Positions 7,656 to 15,082 of a DNA stretch of 35,929 nucleotides are shown here, in pieces (position 1 is the stretch's first letter; each line of letters begins with the position of its first letter). The position numbers and the translations under genes are program-made. Under the pieces are notes generated by a model that did no database searches, was not told the origin of the DNA, and saw only the letters and a program-made list of their open reading frames with translations. This DNA is from Rhizobium nepotum 39/7 (lineage in GTDB: Bacteria > Pseudomonadota > Alphaproteobacteria > Rhizobiales > Rhizobiaceae), in contig NZ_JWJH01000027.1 in the NCBI RefSeq assembly GCF_000949865.1, positions 1 to 35,929 on the forward strand, given 5' to 3'.

Positions 7656-8642
7656 ATGGCAAATAGCGAAATCGACCATGGCCCCCCGGCAGCCTCCGAG
7701 AATGAGACCCGCCGGCCAAAACGCGGGCTGATGTCCGGCCTGAAAGCCATTGTGAAACAGGTTGGTAACAGATGGTCCCGATCATCCCGGGTCGATACCC
7801 CGTTGCGAGCCGACTATACATCCTCCCTCCCACCTGTTGTCGATCAGAGCCAGAATACCTCAAAACCTGAAACCGGGACCAGACAAGAGCAACCAGTCGC
7901 TGGTCCAGTTAAACTGAAATATGAAGATAAAATCCCCAAGGAATATGTGCCTCGTGAGCAGACCCAAGAGCGGCTTCGGGAGCAGTTACGTCAAAAAATG
8001 CAGCCGCTTGACGAGGCACTAGCAGCCAGACAGGAAGCCGCCGCACTCGAGAGAGCAAAAGCGGCCACACTCGAGAGAGCAAAAGAAGTGGCAGCCCTCC
8101 CGAAAACAGAGGAAGTAAATAAAGGACGGGAAACAATAAAAACCTGGCCAAACGGCGAAGTCACATACAAAGGCGCACCCTCTCTATCGCGAGGCGCCCA
8201 TATTCACCCTGGTGAGCGTGCTCCTCCACCCCAGTCCCACACCCCTTCTGTTGACGCAGGCGTGCCGCCGCTTCCCTCACCGGCTGACGCTTATCAAACG
8301 GCTCAAGTATTCTCCGTGAGATCGATTAAGGCTCATGAGATTCGGAAGGTCGATATTCCGCAATCAAAACAGAGTGAGACCCAGCGCCTGACCCGAACTC
8401 CTTCCGCGTCGACCATCAATTCAACGACATCCTCAGTCCTCAGCACCACCAGCAAATCGAGTGTCAGCACCAGTGCTTCGTCCGTCGCCGCCCGGGAAGT
8501 CGATATTCCGCCGTCAAAGCGGCCGGACGATGCGATGGCTCGCCCCTCCCCTACCGATCTGGGCAGAGCGGAAGACCATCAAAAGACCTCCCAGCGGCCG
8601 CCATTGGACCCAAGAGTGCGGCCGAAAGGACTTGGCCGGTAA
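7656..8642 (+). CDS. Unrecognised disordered repeat-bearing protein, candidate VirB/D4 substrate
   Basis: I do not recognise this 328-residue protein. Residues 18-46 form a basic segment (RRPKRGLMSGLKAIVKQVGN). Residues 100-148 are a charged helix, with LERAKAAT and LERAKEVA in tandem. Residues 247-278 are almost all Ser and Thr. A short motif occurs twice exactly 50 residues apart: KVDIPQSK at 231-238 and EVDIPPSK at 281-288. The tail, RPPLDPRVRPKGLGR (314-328), has spaced arginines and a terminal Arg like VirD2 and the 5113 gene product. There is no signal peptide or transmembrane segment. It lies 32 bases after virC2, with AAAAGGA before ATG 7656, so it is probably the last gene of the virD/virC transcription unit. 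Disorder, repeats, tail and position suggest a translocated protein; the function is unknown. Confidence 0.75.
   Translation: MANSEIDHGPPAASENETRRPKRGLMSGLKAIVKQVGNRWSRSSRVDTPLRADYTSSLPPVVDQSQNTSKPETGTRQEQPVAGPVKLKYEDKIPKEYVPREQTQERLREQLRQKMQPLDEALAARQEAAALERAKAATLERAKEVAALPKTEEVNKGRETIKTWPNGEVTYKGAPSLSRGAHIHPGERAPPPQSHTPSVDAGVPPLPSPADAYQTAQVFSVRSIKAHEIRKVDIPQSKQSETQRLTRTPSASTINSTTSSVLSTTSKSSVSTSASSVAAREVDIPPSKRPDDAMARPSPTDLGRAEDHQKTSQRPPLDPRVRPKGLGR
8045..8085 (+). repeat. Short tandem duplication inside the 7656 gene
   Basis: The 17-base sequence ACTCGAGAGAGCAAAAG occurs at 8045-8061 and again at 8069-8085, a 24-base period that keeps the reading frame and gives the two LERAK units. The copies are identical, so the duplication is recent or conserved by selection. 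Confidence 0.85.
8349..8518 (+). repeat. Two copies of a 20-base motif, 150 bases apart
   Basis: GTCGATATTCCGCAATCAAA at 8349-8368 and GTCGATATTCCGCCGTCAAA at 8499-8518 differ at two bases. They encode the two VDIP[QP]SK motifs and lie exactly 50 codons apart, which suggests duplication of a module whose intervening Ser/Thr-rich part has since diverged. Confidence 0.75.
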
Positions 8643-8721
8643 GAAGATTCCGCAGCCATATTGCAACCGAAAATGTCCAGGATGCAAATCATGGAACATT
8701 GTTGTGCGTTCCGTGCCCGAT

Positions 8722-8824
8722 AGAGCACATCCAGTCTAAACGGAATCGTTAGACATGCTCCATCTATTTGTTCTTACGCATTTTCCGGACGCAAAACCGC
8801 TACGCACTTTTACTTGAAATGCTC
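8722..8824 (+). repeat. RIME-type intergenic mosaic element
   Basis: About 103 bases made of two imperfect palindromes, beginning GAGCACATCC and ending GAAATGCTC. The left palindrome has GTCTAAACG and CGTTAGAC arms around GAAT. The right one runs from GCATTTTCCGGACG through the AAAACCGC core to GAAATGC. This layout and the phrases TCCGGACGCAAAACCGC and CGTTAGACATGCTC are what I know of the rhizobial intergenic mosaic element RIME1, found in many intergenic regions of Rhizobiaceae. It may act in RNA folding or transcription termination between the convergent virC and virB transcripts. Confidence 0.8.
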
Positions 8825-9057
8825 AAACTGACTTCGAGGGATAGCGCGCCGGCTGGATCAAGCAGCCGGATCACCTCGCTGCGGCTCAAGCACGCCTTCG
8901 TCGCCTTGTCCTCCAAACAGACATGTCACACGAAATCGTAAGCCACCTACGGTTATCCCGCGCCGCATTCGCAGCCGGCCCTTCAATGGCTTGAAAGGCA
9001 GGCTTGCGGCTTTTTGCTGGTCGCAATCATTGCGGGCTGATTGTGTTGGTGCATCCG
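8825..9057. other. Intergenic tail of the virB operon, no gene seen
   Basis: Together with the RIME this makes up the gene-free stretch between the two convergent vir units. A perfect 7-base-pair stem-loop, CCGGCTG-gatcaag-CAGCCGG, lies at 8849-8869, but it has no T run, so it is at best a weak terminator for virB. A short open frame on the minus strand (8858-9061) starts with TTG, overlaps the virB11 stop, and resembles nothing known; I do not call it. Confidence 0.5.
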
Positions 9058-10053
9058 TCAATCTTGAGACGGCAGATAAACTTCCAGAACGCCTCTGACG
9101 CCGTTGCGCCGGCCAACCTGGACGACGAGGTCGATGGTGCGTTTGGCGTACAGGATCACCTCGCTGTGGCTCAGACGCACACCCGATCGCATAACCATCA
9201 GTGCAAGGCGATCGAAAGCAAGCGCAGGGCTGTCGGCGTGGATCGTCGTCACCGCTCCGGGATGGCCGGTATTGATCGCCTCGAGAAAATCGTAAGCCTC
9301 AACGCCGCGGATTTCGCCCAGAATAATGCGATCAGGCCGCATTCGCAGGCAACTTTCCAGAAGCTTGGAAGGCATTCTTGCGGATTTATCCTTGCGGTCC
9401 GCGATCAGAGCCACCTGGTTACGATGGTTGGGAAAGAGTTCCGGCGCATCCTCGATGGTAATCAGCCGTTCATTCCGGTCCATCATCTCGATCAGCGCGC
9501 GCGCCACGGTGGTCTTGCCCGACGAGGTGCCGCCTGCGATTAGAATATTGAAATGCTCATCGATGGCCTGGCGAAAGAGACTTTGCAGATCGCCCGTGTT
9601 CGCCAGTCCCGCAATTTCAGCGTGACGCCTGCGGCGCTCATCGTCGACGCGTATCTGTCGACCGCCAATGAAGCCGATATCCGCGCTGGTTAATGTACGA
9701 CTTAGATATTTGCGGATCGACAGCGACACACCCTGCTCAACTGCCGGATCAACCACAATCTGCACACGTTGCGGGTTTCCCCAGACATTCACGCGACCTG
9801 ACACGATGGGATTGAGAGCGCCCAGCGTATTACGCGTCTCGCCGGCCAGCGTCGCCCCCAGGCGTTTGATCGAATGGGGCGACAAGGTGACATCGATTTC
9901 CGTCATGAAACCCGCGCCAGCGACTTCGATGAAGATCGATCCGTTGGGATTGATCACCAGCTCGTTGATGCGATCATCGGTCAGATACTCTTTCAGAGGC
10001 GCCAGATATTGCTCGACATAGGAAATTTCACGCGAAGGAACCAATTCATTCAT
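9058..10053 (-). CDS. virB11: VirB11 traffic ATPase
   Basis: VirB11 is the hexameric cytoplasmic ATPase that switches the channel between pilus assembly and substrate transfer. The product has 331 residues (family about 340). The N-terminal domain is followed by the RecA-like domain with Walker A in GGTSSGKTT at 174-182 (Lys180), the Asp box at ITIEDAPEL, Walker B at RIILGEIRG and the His box at GHPGAVTTIHADS. The ATG at 10053 overlaps the virB10 stop as ATGA, so translation is coupled. It is the last gene of the virB operon, as in Ti plasmids. All catalytic motifs are intact. Confidence 0.96.
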   Translation of the reverse strand: MNELVPSREISYVEQYLAPLKEYLTDDRINELVINPNGSIFIEVAGAGFMTEIDVTLSPHSIKRLGATLAGETRNTLGALNPIVSGRVNVWGNPQRVQIVVDPAVEQGVSLSIRKYLSRTLTSADIGFIGGRQIRVDDERRRRHAEIAGLANTGDLQSLFRQAIDEHFNILIAGGTSSGKTTVARALIEMMDRNERLITIEDAPELFPNHRNQVALIADRKDKSARMPSKLLESCLRMRPDRIILGEIRGVEAYDFLEAINTGHPGAVTTIHADSPALAFDRLALMVMRSGVRLSHSEVILYAKRTIDLVVQVGRRNGVRGVLEVYLPSQD

Positions 10054-11453
10054 CGGAACACCAGATCACGGTTTACGAAAATACGGATTTCCTCTCCTTG
10101 CGGAACGCGAATGACGGGCGGCAAATTGAGGTATTTCTCCAGAACCCCACTCGTCTGTTCACCGAGCGAGTCGCCCACGGAGCTGGCGAGGGCCTGCCCG
10201 TTGCCGCTACCGCTGCTGCTACCGCTACCGCCAATATTGATCGTCGTACCGCTGCTACTTGAATCTTTCCCACCGATGCTGTCGGCGATCATTGAGGGAG
10301 CGATCGTAATGGCGCTGATGACCGCAGCAGCGCCGAACTTGGTCATATAGCGGTTATTGACATTGCCCATCGTCCCGGACCGGCCGAGCCTGTCCGTGCC
10401 CGTGGAGCCCAGCGCCACCGATTTCCCATCCGGTGTCACCGCTCTATTCCAGGCGATCAGCACCCGTTTTTGGGCGATATCGACGTCATTGTTGAATTGG
10501 CCGATCAGAATGGTGCCCTGCGGCATCAGAATTCGAGATCCATCGAACGAGAATACGGGTTCCATCACCTGTGCCCTCAGGTAACCGGGAAGCTGGGTGT
10601 CGATCGCCGTTTCCAGAACGGCGGACACGATTGTTCCCTGAACAATGGTGCGGGACGGATCCGTGAGATTGGTGGAAACCGAGGTCTGGACGACCGACGA
10701 CGCTGCCGACTTAAGGAAGAGCTGGTTCGCATTCAGCTCACCCTCGGGTCCCACTTCTCCATTTTGACCGATCGCGGCATAGGCGCTTGCGCCCTCATCA
10801 ACAATAACGGCATCCGATTCGCGTTGCGCCTTGTCCAAATCGCGGCGTTCCTTGAGCTCAGTCTCGGCAAGTTTCGACTGCTCCTCAAGCTGACGCCGCA
10901 ACGCATCGGCGCGCGTCGTCTCGTCGCGCAGGCGTGCATTCTCCTCGGCAAGCGCCTTGCTCTGCGCCTCCATTTTTTCGGTCATCGTCTGGGTGTATCG
11001 CGCCAGCAGCTGTTGAACTTCCGAGTTTGACACGCCTGATGGTCTGTTTTTCCCCATTTCAACAATCTGCGCCTGCATTGCCTTGAATTTTTCGTTCAAG
11101 GCCGCGTTAGGATCGACCTCTTTTACCTCCGGTGCCGGTTTGGCGGGCACGATGAAATCGAGCTTGACCTCGTGGTTCCGATCTCTGCCAACCTCCATAT
11201 CCACTTGCGACGCGCGTTGAGCGTCCTCATTTTGACCGAAAATCTTTTTGAGACCAGCCGACCCAAAACCAATCGCAAAGACAAGCACACCTCCGCAGAT
11301 CATCGCTACGGACATAATGAGCTTCTTGTTCGCTCGGGCAGGTCCCTGTTGACGCTGCCGACGGGCTCCTATCAGTTCTTCGCGATCGGGTACCGAATGA
11401 CCGCGCGCATCATTACCCGCTCGTTCGTTATCCTGGAGATCATTAGATACCAT
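10050..11453 (-). CDS. virB10: VirB10 channel scaffold protein with coiled-coil linker
   Basis: VirB10 spans from inner to outer membrane and senses ATP use by VirD4 and VirB11. A cytoplasmic N-terminus precedes one transmembrane helix at about 45-66. The C-terminal beta-barrel domain has the expected VIVQGTIVSAVLETAIDTQLPG and RLGRSGTMGNVNNRY regions and the antenna region near VISAITIAPSMIADS, with a Ser/Gly-rich stretch after it. At 467 residues it is well above Ti VirB10 (377). The excess is a charged region at about 110-215 (for example RARLRDETTRADALRRQLEEQ in outline) that looks like a coiled coil and takes the place of the usual Pro-rich periplasmic linker. ATG 11453 is preferred to TTG 11459 because GGAGG lies six bases before the ATG. 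It overlaps the end of virB9. Confidence 0.94.
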   Translation of the reverse strand: MVSNDLQDNERAGNDARGHSVPDREELIGARRQRQQGPARANKKLIMSVAMICGGVLVFAIGFGSAGLKKIFGQNEDAQRASQVDMEVGRDRNHEVKLDFIVPAKPAPEVKEVDPNAALNEKFKAMQAQIVEMGKNRPSGVSNSEVQQLLARYTQTMTEKMEAQSKALAEENARLRDETTRADALRRQLEEQSKLAETELKERRDLDKAQRESDAVIVDEGASAYAAIGQNGEVGPEGELNANQLFLKSAASSVVQTSVSTNLTDPSRTIVQGTIVSAVLETAIDTQLPGYLRAQVMEPVFSFDGSRILMPQGTILIGQFNNDVDIAQKRVLIAWNRAVTPDGKSVALGSTGTDRLGRSGTMGNVNNRYMTKFGAAAVISAITIAPSMIADSIGGKDSSSSGTTINIGGSGSSSGSGNGQALASSVGDSLGEQTSGVLEKYLNLPPVIRVPQGEEIRIFVNRDLVFR

Positions 11454-12228
11454 TGCCAACCTCCGTCTTCACCTTGCCGCGACCCGATGCCTGCACGGCT
11501 GAGCCGAGACCAACGCAAACGACCTCATCACCGATACGCAGCACCCAATAGGTGCTCGTACCGTCCACGATGACGCGGTCGCCATTGGTTCTGGAATTAA
11601 TAAGTTCTTCCTTGCGGTCAGCACCCACCTTGAAAATGGCGGGGCGGGGCGAGTTCTTCGGCAGGAAAAACGTTGTCTGACTGCCATTGTCCTGGACCCA
11701 GGCGGGGCGAAAGGCGGCGGCCCCGGACACCATGTAGTCCGTATTAACCGGCGTTGCGTCTGGCGCGGGGGTCGTCGGAGCACGTTTCTTGTCCGCAGGG
11801 TAGGTAAAAACGGAGCGGAATACGTTAGGGGCACCAGCCTTGGCTGTACCCGCCGAATGAAGGTCGAACGAATAGACGCGCTTGTCGGTGTAAATCGTCA
11901 TATTCGTATCACCCGCCTCGACGATGGGTTTCACGCTGACGACATTACCGCTCTTAAGCTTCACAACCTCCCAGCTGGTACTATCGCCAATGAGAATGGC
12001 CTGAACCTCCTCCCCGCTCGCAAATTGCAATGCCGTCACCGATTTGAGGTAAAGTTCAAGCCGATAAACCGCATTTTCATTGTAGGCGTAGTGCCGGATC
12101 CGCGGATCGGAAGCAGACACTGTAGCCGTGACCGGAGTTGGCGCAGCGCCAGCGACCGGGGCGGCAAAGGCGTTCTGCAAGCAAATAATTGAAACAAGCG
12201 GAACAATTAAATATCTGATATTAAACAT
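11443..12228 (-). CDS. virB9: VirB9 outer-membrane core protein
   Basis: VirB9 forms the outer-membrane core ring with VirB7 and VirB10. The 261-residue product starts with a signal peptide (hydrophobic core LIVPLVSIICL, cleavage near AFA-AP). An N-terminal domain contains RIRHYAYNENAVYRLEL-type sequence, and the C-terminal beta domain ends with YWVLRIGDEVVCVGLG. Cys238 in the last motif corresponds to the VirB9 cysteine that pairs with VirB7 in Ti plasmids, which matters because a VirB7-like lipoprotein with spare cysteines is encoded at 14937-15080. GAGGA precedes ATG 12228. Its end overlaps virB10. Confidence 0.93.
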   Translation of the reverse strand: MFNIRYLIVPLVSIICLQNAFAAPVAGAAPTPVTATVSASDPRIRHYAYNENAVYRLELYLKSVTALQFASGEEVQAILIGDSTSWEVVKLKSGNVVSVKPIVEAGDTNMTIYTDKRVYSFDLHSAGTAKAGAPNVFRSVFTYPADKKRAPTTPAPDATPVNTDYMVSGAAAFRPAWVQDNGSQTTFFLPKNSPRPAIFKVGADRKEELINSRTNGDRVIVDGTSTYWVLRIGDEVVCVGLGSAVQASGRGKVKTEVGNGI

Positions 12229-12245
12229 AAAATGTCCTCGTTATC

Positions 12246-12920
12246 TCATCCGGCCAGTTCGGCGTCGATGCGATAGGAAACCACGGTAAAGCCCAATGGA
12301 TTTTTCCAGACCGCTTGCAACTTTGCATTTGCGTCAGGCTGGAACACAAAGCCGACAGTCGCCACGAAAGTACGCTCGGCGGTCTCCCTCCCCTTTTCCT
12401 CGCGGTATTTTGTAATTCGTACACGAGCGAGATCAGGTGCATTGCGCCGCGTCGACGGGCTGATGGAAATAGACTTGACGACCACGCGAACCCGGATTTC
12501 GTTGCCGTAGACCGTCGGCGGATATTGTTTGGACGACGCGCTCCACAGGGACGCAAGCGTTTCCGCAGCGTTATCCTTGGATCGTGTCATGACGTCAGGA
12601 ATACGGGTTTCATTGTCCATCGGATCAAATGTCTCTCGATCCACCACGTAGGAAACCAGCTCGGCCTGACGCACCGCATCCTGCTGGTCAAGCGTGGCGG
12701 GGCGCACTTCCACCACCTTCTCCGCCTGACCCGTTGTCTTGTCCACCATGACGACGAAGGGGCGCGTCTCATTAAGTGGCAGGATCACCAGCAAACAACA
12801 AATGGAGAGAAGTGCCAAGGCGACCGAGCCAATAGCAATCTTTGCCCAATTATTGCGCTGCTGGCGCAAGGTGAAGAAAAGTTCATCCTCAAAGGCGTGA
12901 TGAGTGTCGCTGTCATTCAT
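12246..12920 (-). CDS. virB8: VirB8 inner-membrane assembly protein
   Basis: VirB8 is a bitopic inner-membrane protein whose periplasmic NTF2-like domain nucleates the channel. The 224-residue product (family about 235) has a short cytoplasmic N-terminus, a transmembrane helix at about 27-48 (IAIGSVALALLSICCLLVIL) and a periplasmic domain with FVVMVDKTTG, YVVDRETFDP and a late KNPLGFTVVSYRIDAEL, all family hallmarks. It follows virB6 after 34 bases, a gap too short for the virB7 gene found there in Ti plasmids. ATG 12920 opens the reading frame MNDSDTHHAFEDELF. Confidence 0.94.
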   Translation of the reverse strand: MNDSDTHHAFEDELFFTLRQQRNNWAKIAIGSVALALLSICCLLVILPLNETRPFVVMVDKTTGQAEKVVEVRPATLDQQDAVRQAELVSYVVDRETFDPMDNETRIPDVMTRSKDNAAETLASLWSASSKQYPPTVYGNEIRVRVVVKSISISPSTRRNAPDLARVRITKYREEKGRETAERTFVATVGFVFQPDANAKLQAVWKNPLGFTVVSYRIDAELAG

Positions 12921-12954
12921 GATGCATCTCGTTATTCAAAAGATTTAAAAATGA

Positions 12955-14136
12955 TCAGGGGCGATTCAGGTTCTGTTGCTCCGGCGAGTCATTGGGGGAA
13001 GGCGTTTGGGCGGACGAACTGCCTTCGTGGTGACGCCGAGGCGCTTTCTTCTCGCCTCCTGCCCCTTGAATGCGATCAGCAAGCCTGTCGTCGCGACGTG
13101 CCTGGCGCAGGCCAGCACTCTGTCTGAAGCCACTGATGGCAGACATCGCGATTCCAGAGGGTGATGCGCCTGCCTTGCGGGCACTGTTGGCAACACCGGC
13201 ACCGTCTCGAGCGCGCTGCCCGAGGCTGTGAAGCCTGGAAGAATTCCTCATCATGCTCCGCGCACTCGCAGCACTTGCACCAACCACCGCAACCGAAGAG
13301 GATGCGAGCGTGCTGGCCATGGTGGGAAGTTGCGACAACAGGATCAGCGCCGCCGCCATGATGAAGATGAAGGCGAAAAAGCGATCCTTGTGCTCGGCCG
13401 ACGCACCCGACGAGGCGAGAATTTCACCTGCGACATAAAGAATGATCGACATCAGCGCCGTGACCAGAATGGGCAGCACGACGAAGCCCACCAGGAACCG
13501 TAGCCAACTGTCAAAATACTGCTTGGTCTGCTCCATCATCAAGAGAACGATGGCAAGCGGGGCAAGGCACATGGCGACGGCAAAACCGATCTTGGCAAAT
13601 GCCAGGACGACGGCCGCGATGGCGGTGAAAACCCCCGCAATGATAAGAATGAGCGCGCCCAAGAACACGTTCTTGATGGACCCGCCAATGTCCCAGATGG
13701 AGACATCCGATAGATACTTGCTGGAAATCCACGTCAGCGCATGGGTGAATTCGTCCATCGCCGTGGCGCTGTCGGTGATGCGCGCCGGGTCCAGAATCTC
13801 GGTAGAAATCGTTTTGATGTTTGACAGGGATGACTTGATCAAAAGTGTGGAGTAGTCGCTCGGAAGCTCCACAAATATATTATATATTCCTTCGAAATTT
13901 ACCCAGAATGTTCCCACCGAATAAATTAATATAAACCTTAGAAACCATGCAAAATACACAGCCATACTGACTGTTTTGAATTGAAGTATGTGGTTCAGCG
14001 CCAAAAACAACAGTGCAAGTACGGCCATGGAATTCAGAAGGATACGCATGGGGGTGGCTATATCGTTGAATACTTCTTCAACGTAGCCGATCATTGTCGT
14101 ATCGATCGATGTCGAAATGTAAGTGATCAGACCCAT
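12955..14136 (-). CDS. virB6: VirB6 polytopic inner-membrane channel protein
   Basis: VirB6 is the polytopic inner-membrane component that contacts DNA early in transfer. The product is 393 residues, about 100 more than Ti VirB6. Hydrophobic helices can be seen at about 32-50, 55-77, 150-180, 182-205, 210-235 and 248-275, separated by a large periplasmic loop that includes STEILDPARITDSATAMD. The last 110 residues are hydrophilic and rich in Arg, Ser and Ala, ending in a charged tail (QGAGGEKKAPRRHHEG); this extension accounts for the extra length. The start ATG 14136 lies three bases after the virB5 stop. Family assignment rests on topology, length and operon position. Confidence 0.9.
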   Translation of the reverse strand: MGLITYISTSIDTTMIGYVEEVFNDIATPMRILLNSMAVLALLFLALNHILQFKTVSMAVYFAWFLRFILIYSVGTFWVNFEGIYNIFVELPSDYSTLLIKSSLSNIKTISTEILDPARITDSATAMDEFTHALTWISSKYLSDVSIWDIGGSIKNVFLGALILIIAGVFTAIAAVVLAFAKIGFAVAMCLAPLAIVLLMMEQTKQYFDSWLRFLVGFVVLPILVTALMSIILYVAGEILASSGASAEHKDRFFAFIFIMAAALILLSQLPTMASTLASSSVAVVGASAASARSMMRNSSRLHSLGQRARDGAGVANSARKAGASPSGIAMSAISGFRQSAGLRQARRDDRLADRIQGAGGEKKAPRRHHEGSSSAQTPSPNDSPEQQNLNRP

Positions 14137-14139
14137 GTA

Positions 14140-14940
14140 TCACCTGTTATATTCTTCGAGACCTTTGAACGGCGATTGTTTTCCCATCTCGCCGCCGAGG
14201 ATCATGAAATAGGTGCCGGCCATCGAGGCCATGGCGGACTGGGTCCGTAGGCTTTCATTGACTTGCTGGGTCAGCTCGATCATCACGCGGGTGTTGATGT
14301 CGACGCTCGTTTTCAGATCCAGGCTGTTTTCAATGGCATTGATATAGCTGGGGATCCTGTCCATGCTCATATTTGCGCGCTTGTAGGAAACCTCCGCTGT
14401 CGAGGCTGCGATCGCACCCTGTGCGGCCGCATTTGCGAGAAAGAATTTGCTGGGTGCGCCATCGTCCTTGAGCGCAAACGCCTTTTCAAGCCAGAAGTCT
14501 CGCCGAAATTTTTCCAACGCATCACTTATCGCCTGGGGTTCGAGGGGCAGACCATCCAGGGCAGTCTTTGCCATTTCATTGAGGCCAAAACCACCCGTAC
14601 GTTCCTCCCCCCTTTCCGGCTCATTATGGAGAGGGATAGTCTTCACGCCGTTCTGCGCGTCGCGCATTTTTTCCAAGGCAGTAGTCTGTGTAACGATCGT
14701 GTTGAATAATTGCGTGATCCCGCCGCCGATCACCCGGGAAAGCTCGACCATCTTCATCAATTGCCCGATGGCTACTTCGTCATGGGACAATTGCGCATCG
14801 TCTGGAGCACCGGGAATGGCGCCAATGATGGGATCTGCCAGACGCTCGATTATCTGCTGCGCATGAACGGGCAGTGTCGCGGCACTGACAGACAGCAATG
14901 CAGTAAAAGACAGCAGTGCGATATATCGTGTGTTGGTCAT
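14140..14940 (-). CDS. virB5: VirB5 minor pilus component
   Basis: VirB5 sits at the tip of the T pilus and helps host contact. The start ATG 14940 gives a 266-residue protein with a clear signal peptide (MTNTRYIALLSFTALLSVSA, cleavage near VHA-QQ) followed by a largely helical secreted chain, including IGQLMKMVELSRVIGGGITQLFN. It is longer than Ti VirB5 (220). The ATG overlaps the stop of the small lipoprotein gene as ATGA, giving coupled translation and ruling out the longer upstream frame. A much longer open frame continues upstream but would cover the lipoprotein gene. Sequence identity within this family is always low; the call rests on signal peptide, size, composition and place between virB4 and virB6. 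Confidence 0.9.
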   Translation of the reverse strand: MTNTRYIALLSFTALLSVSAATLPVHAQQIIERLADPIIGAIPGAPDDAQLSHDEVAIGQLMKMVELSRVIGGGITQLFNTIVTQTTALEKMRDAQNGVKTIPLHNEPERGEERTGGFGLNEMAKTALDGLPLEPQAISDALEKFRRDFWLEKAFALKDDGAPSKFFLANAAAQGAIAASTAEVSYKRANMSMDRIPSYINAIENSLDLKTSVDINTRVMIELTQQVNESLRTQSAMASMAGTYFMILGGEMGKQSPFKGLEEYNR

Positions 14941-15080
14941 GCCTGTACTCCTTCTAGTATAGTTTGAATACCTTGAGGTCTTTCCCATAGGCAGGCGCAG
15001 TTGTTTTTCCGCTCTTCGGGAATGGTCTGGCAGGAAACGAGACCGGTAAGACATAAAATCAGGACAAGTATTTTCCGCAT
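14937..15080 (-). CDS. virB7: VirB7-like lipoprotein, displaced to between virB4 and virB5
   Basis: A 47-residue frame in the gap between virB4 and virB5. It begins MRKILVLILCLTGLVSCQT: a lysine/arginine start, a hydrophobic core and a lipobox LVSC with the acylated Cys at 17. The mature part is only 31 residues and has two further cysteines at 28 and 30 (NNCACLWERP). In Ti plasmids VirB7 is a similar tiny lipoprotein (55 residues) whose second cysteine forms a disulfide with VirB9, and VirB9 here keeps that partner Cys238. There is no gene between virB6 and virB8, the usual virB7 site. GGAG in the virB4 end precedes the ATG, and its stop overlaps the virB5 start. An entry-exclusion lipoprotein (Eex type) is the alternative; those sit near virB5 in IncN-like systems. 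Confidence 0.72.
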   Translation of the reverse strand: MRKILVLILCLTGLVSCQTIPEERKNNCACLWERPQGIQTILEGVQA

Positions 15081-15082
15081 TG

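Noticed and set aside
8858..9061. 67-codon minus-strand frame after virB11
   Set aside because: TTG start overlapping the virB11 stop, no ribosome site, contains the stem-loop, no known family.
8868..9174. GGATCACCTCGCTG-GGCTCA occurs in the intergenic region (8868) and inside virB11 (9153)
   Set aside because: Similarity is limited to about 22 bases with no extension on either side; a virB11 duplication is not supported.
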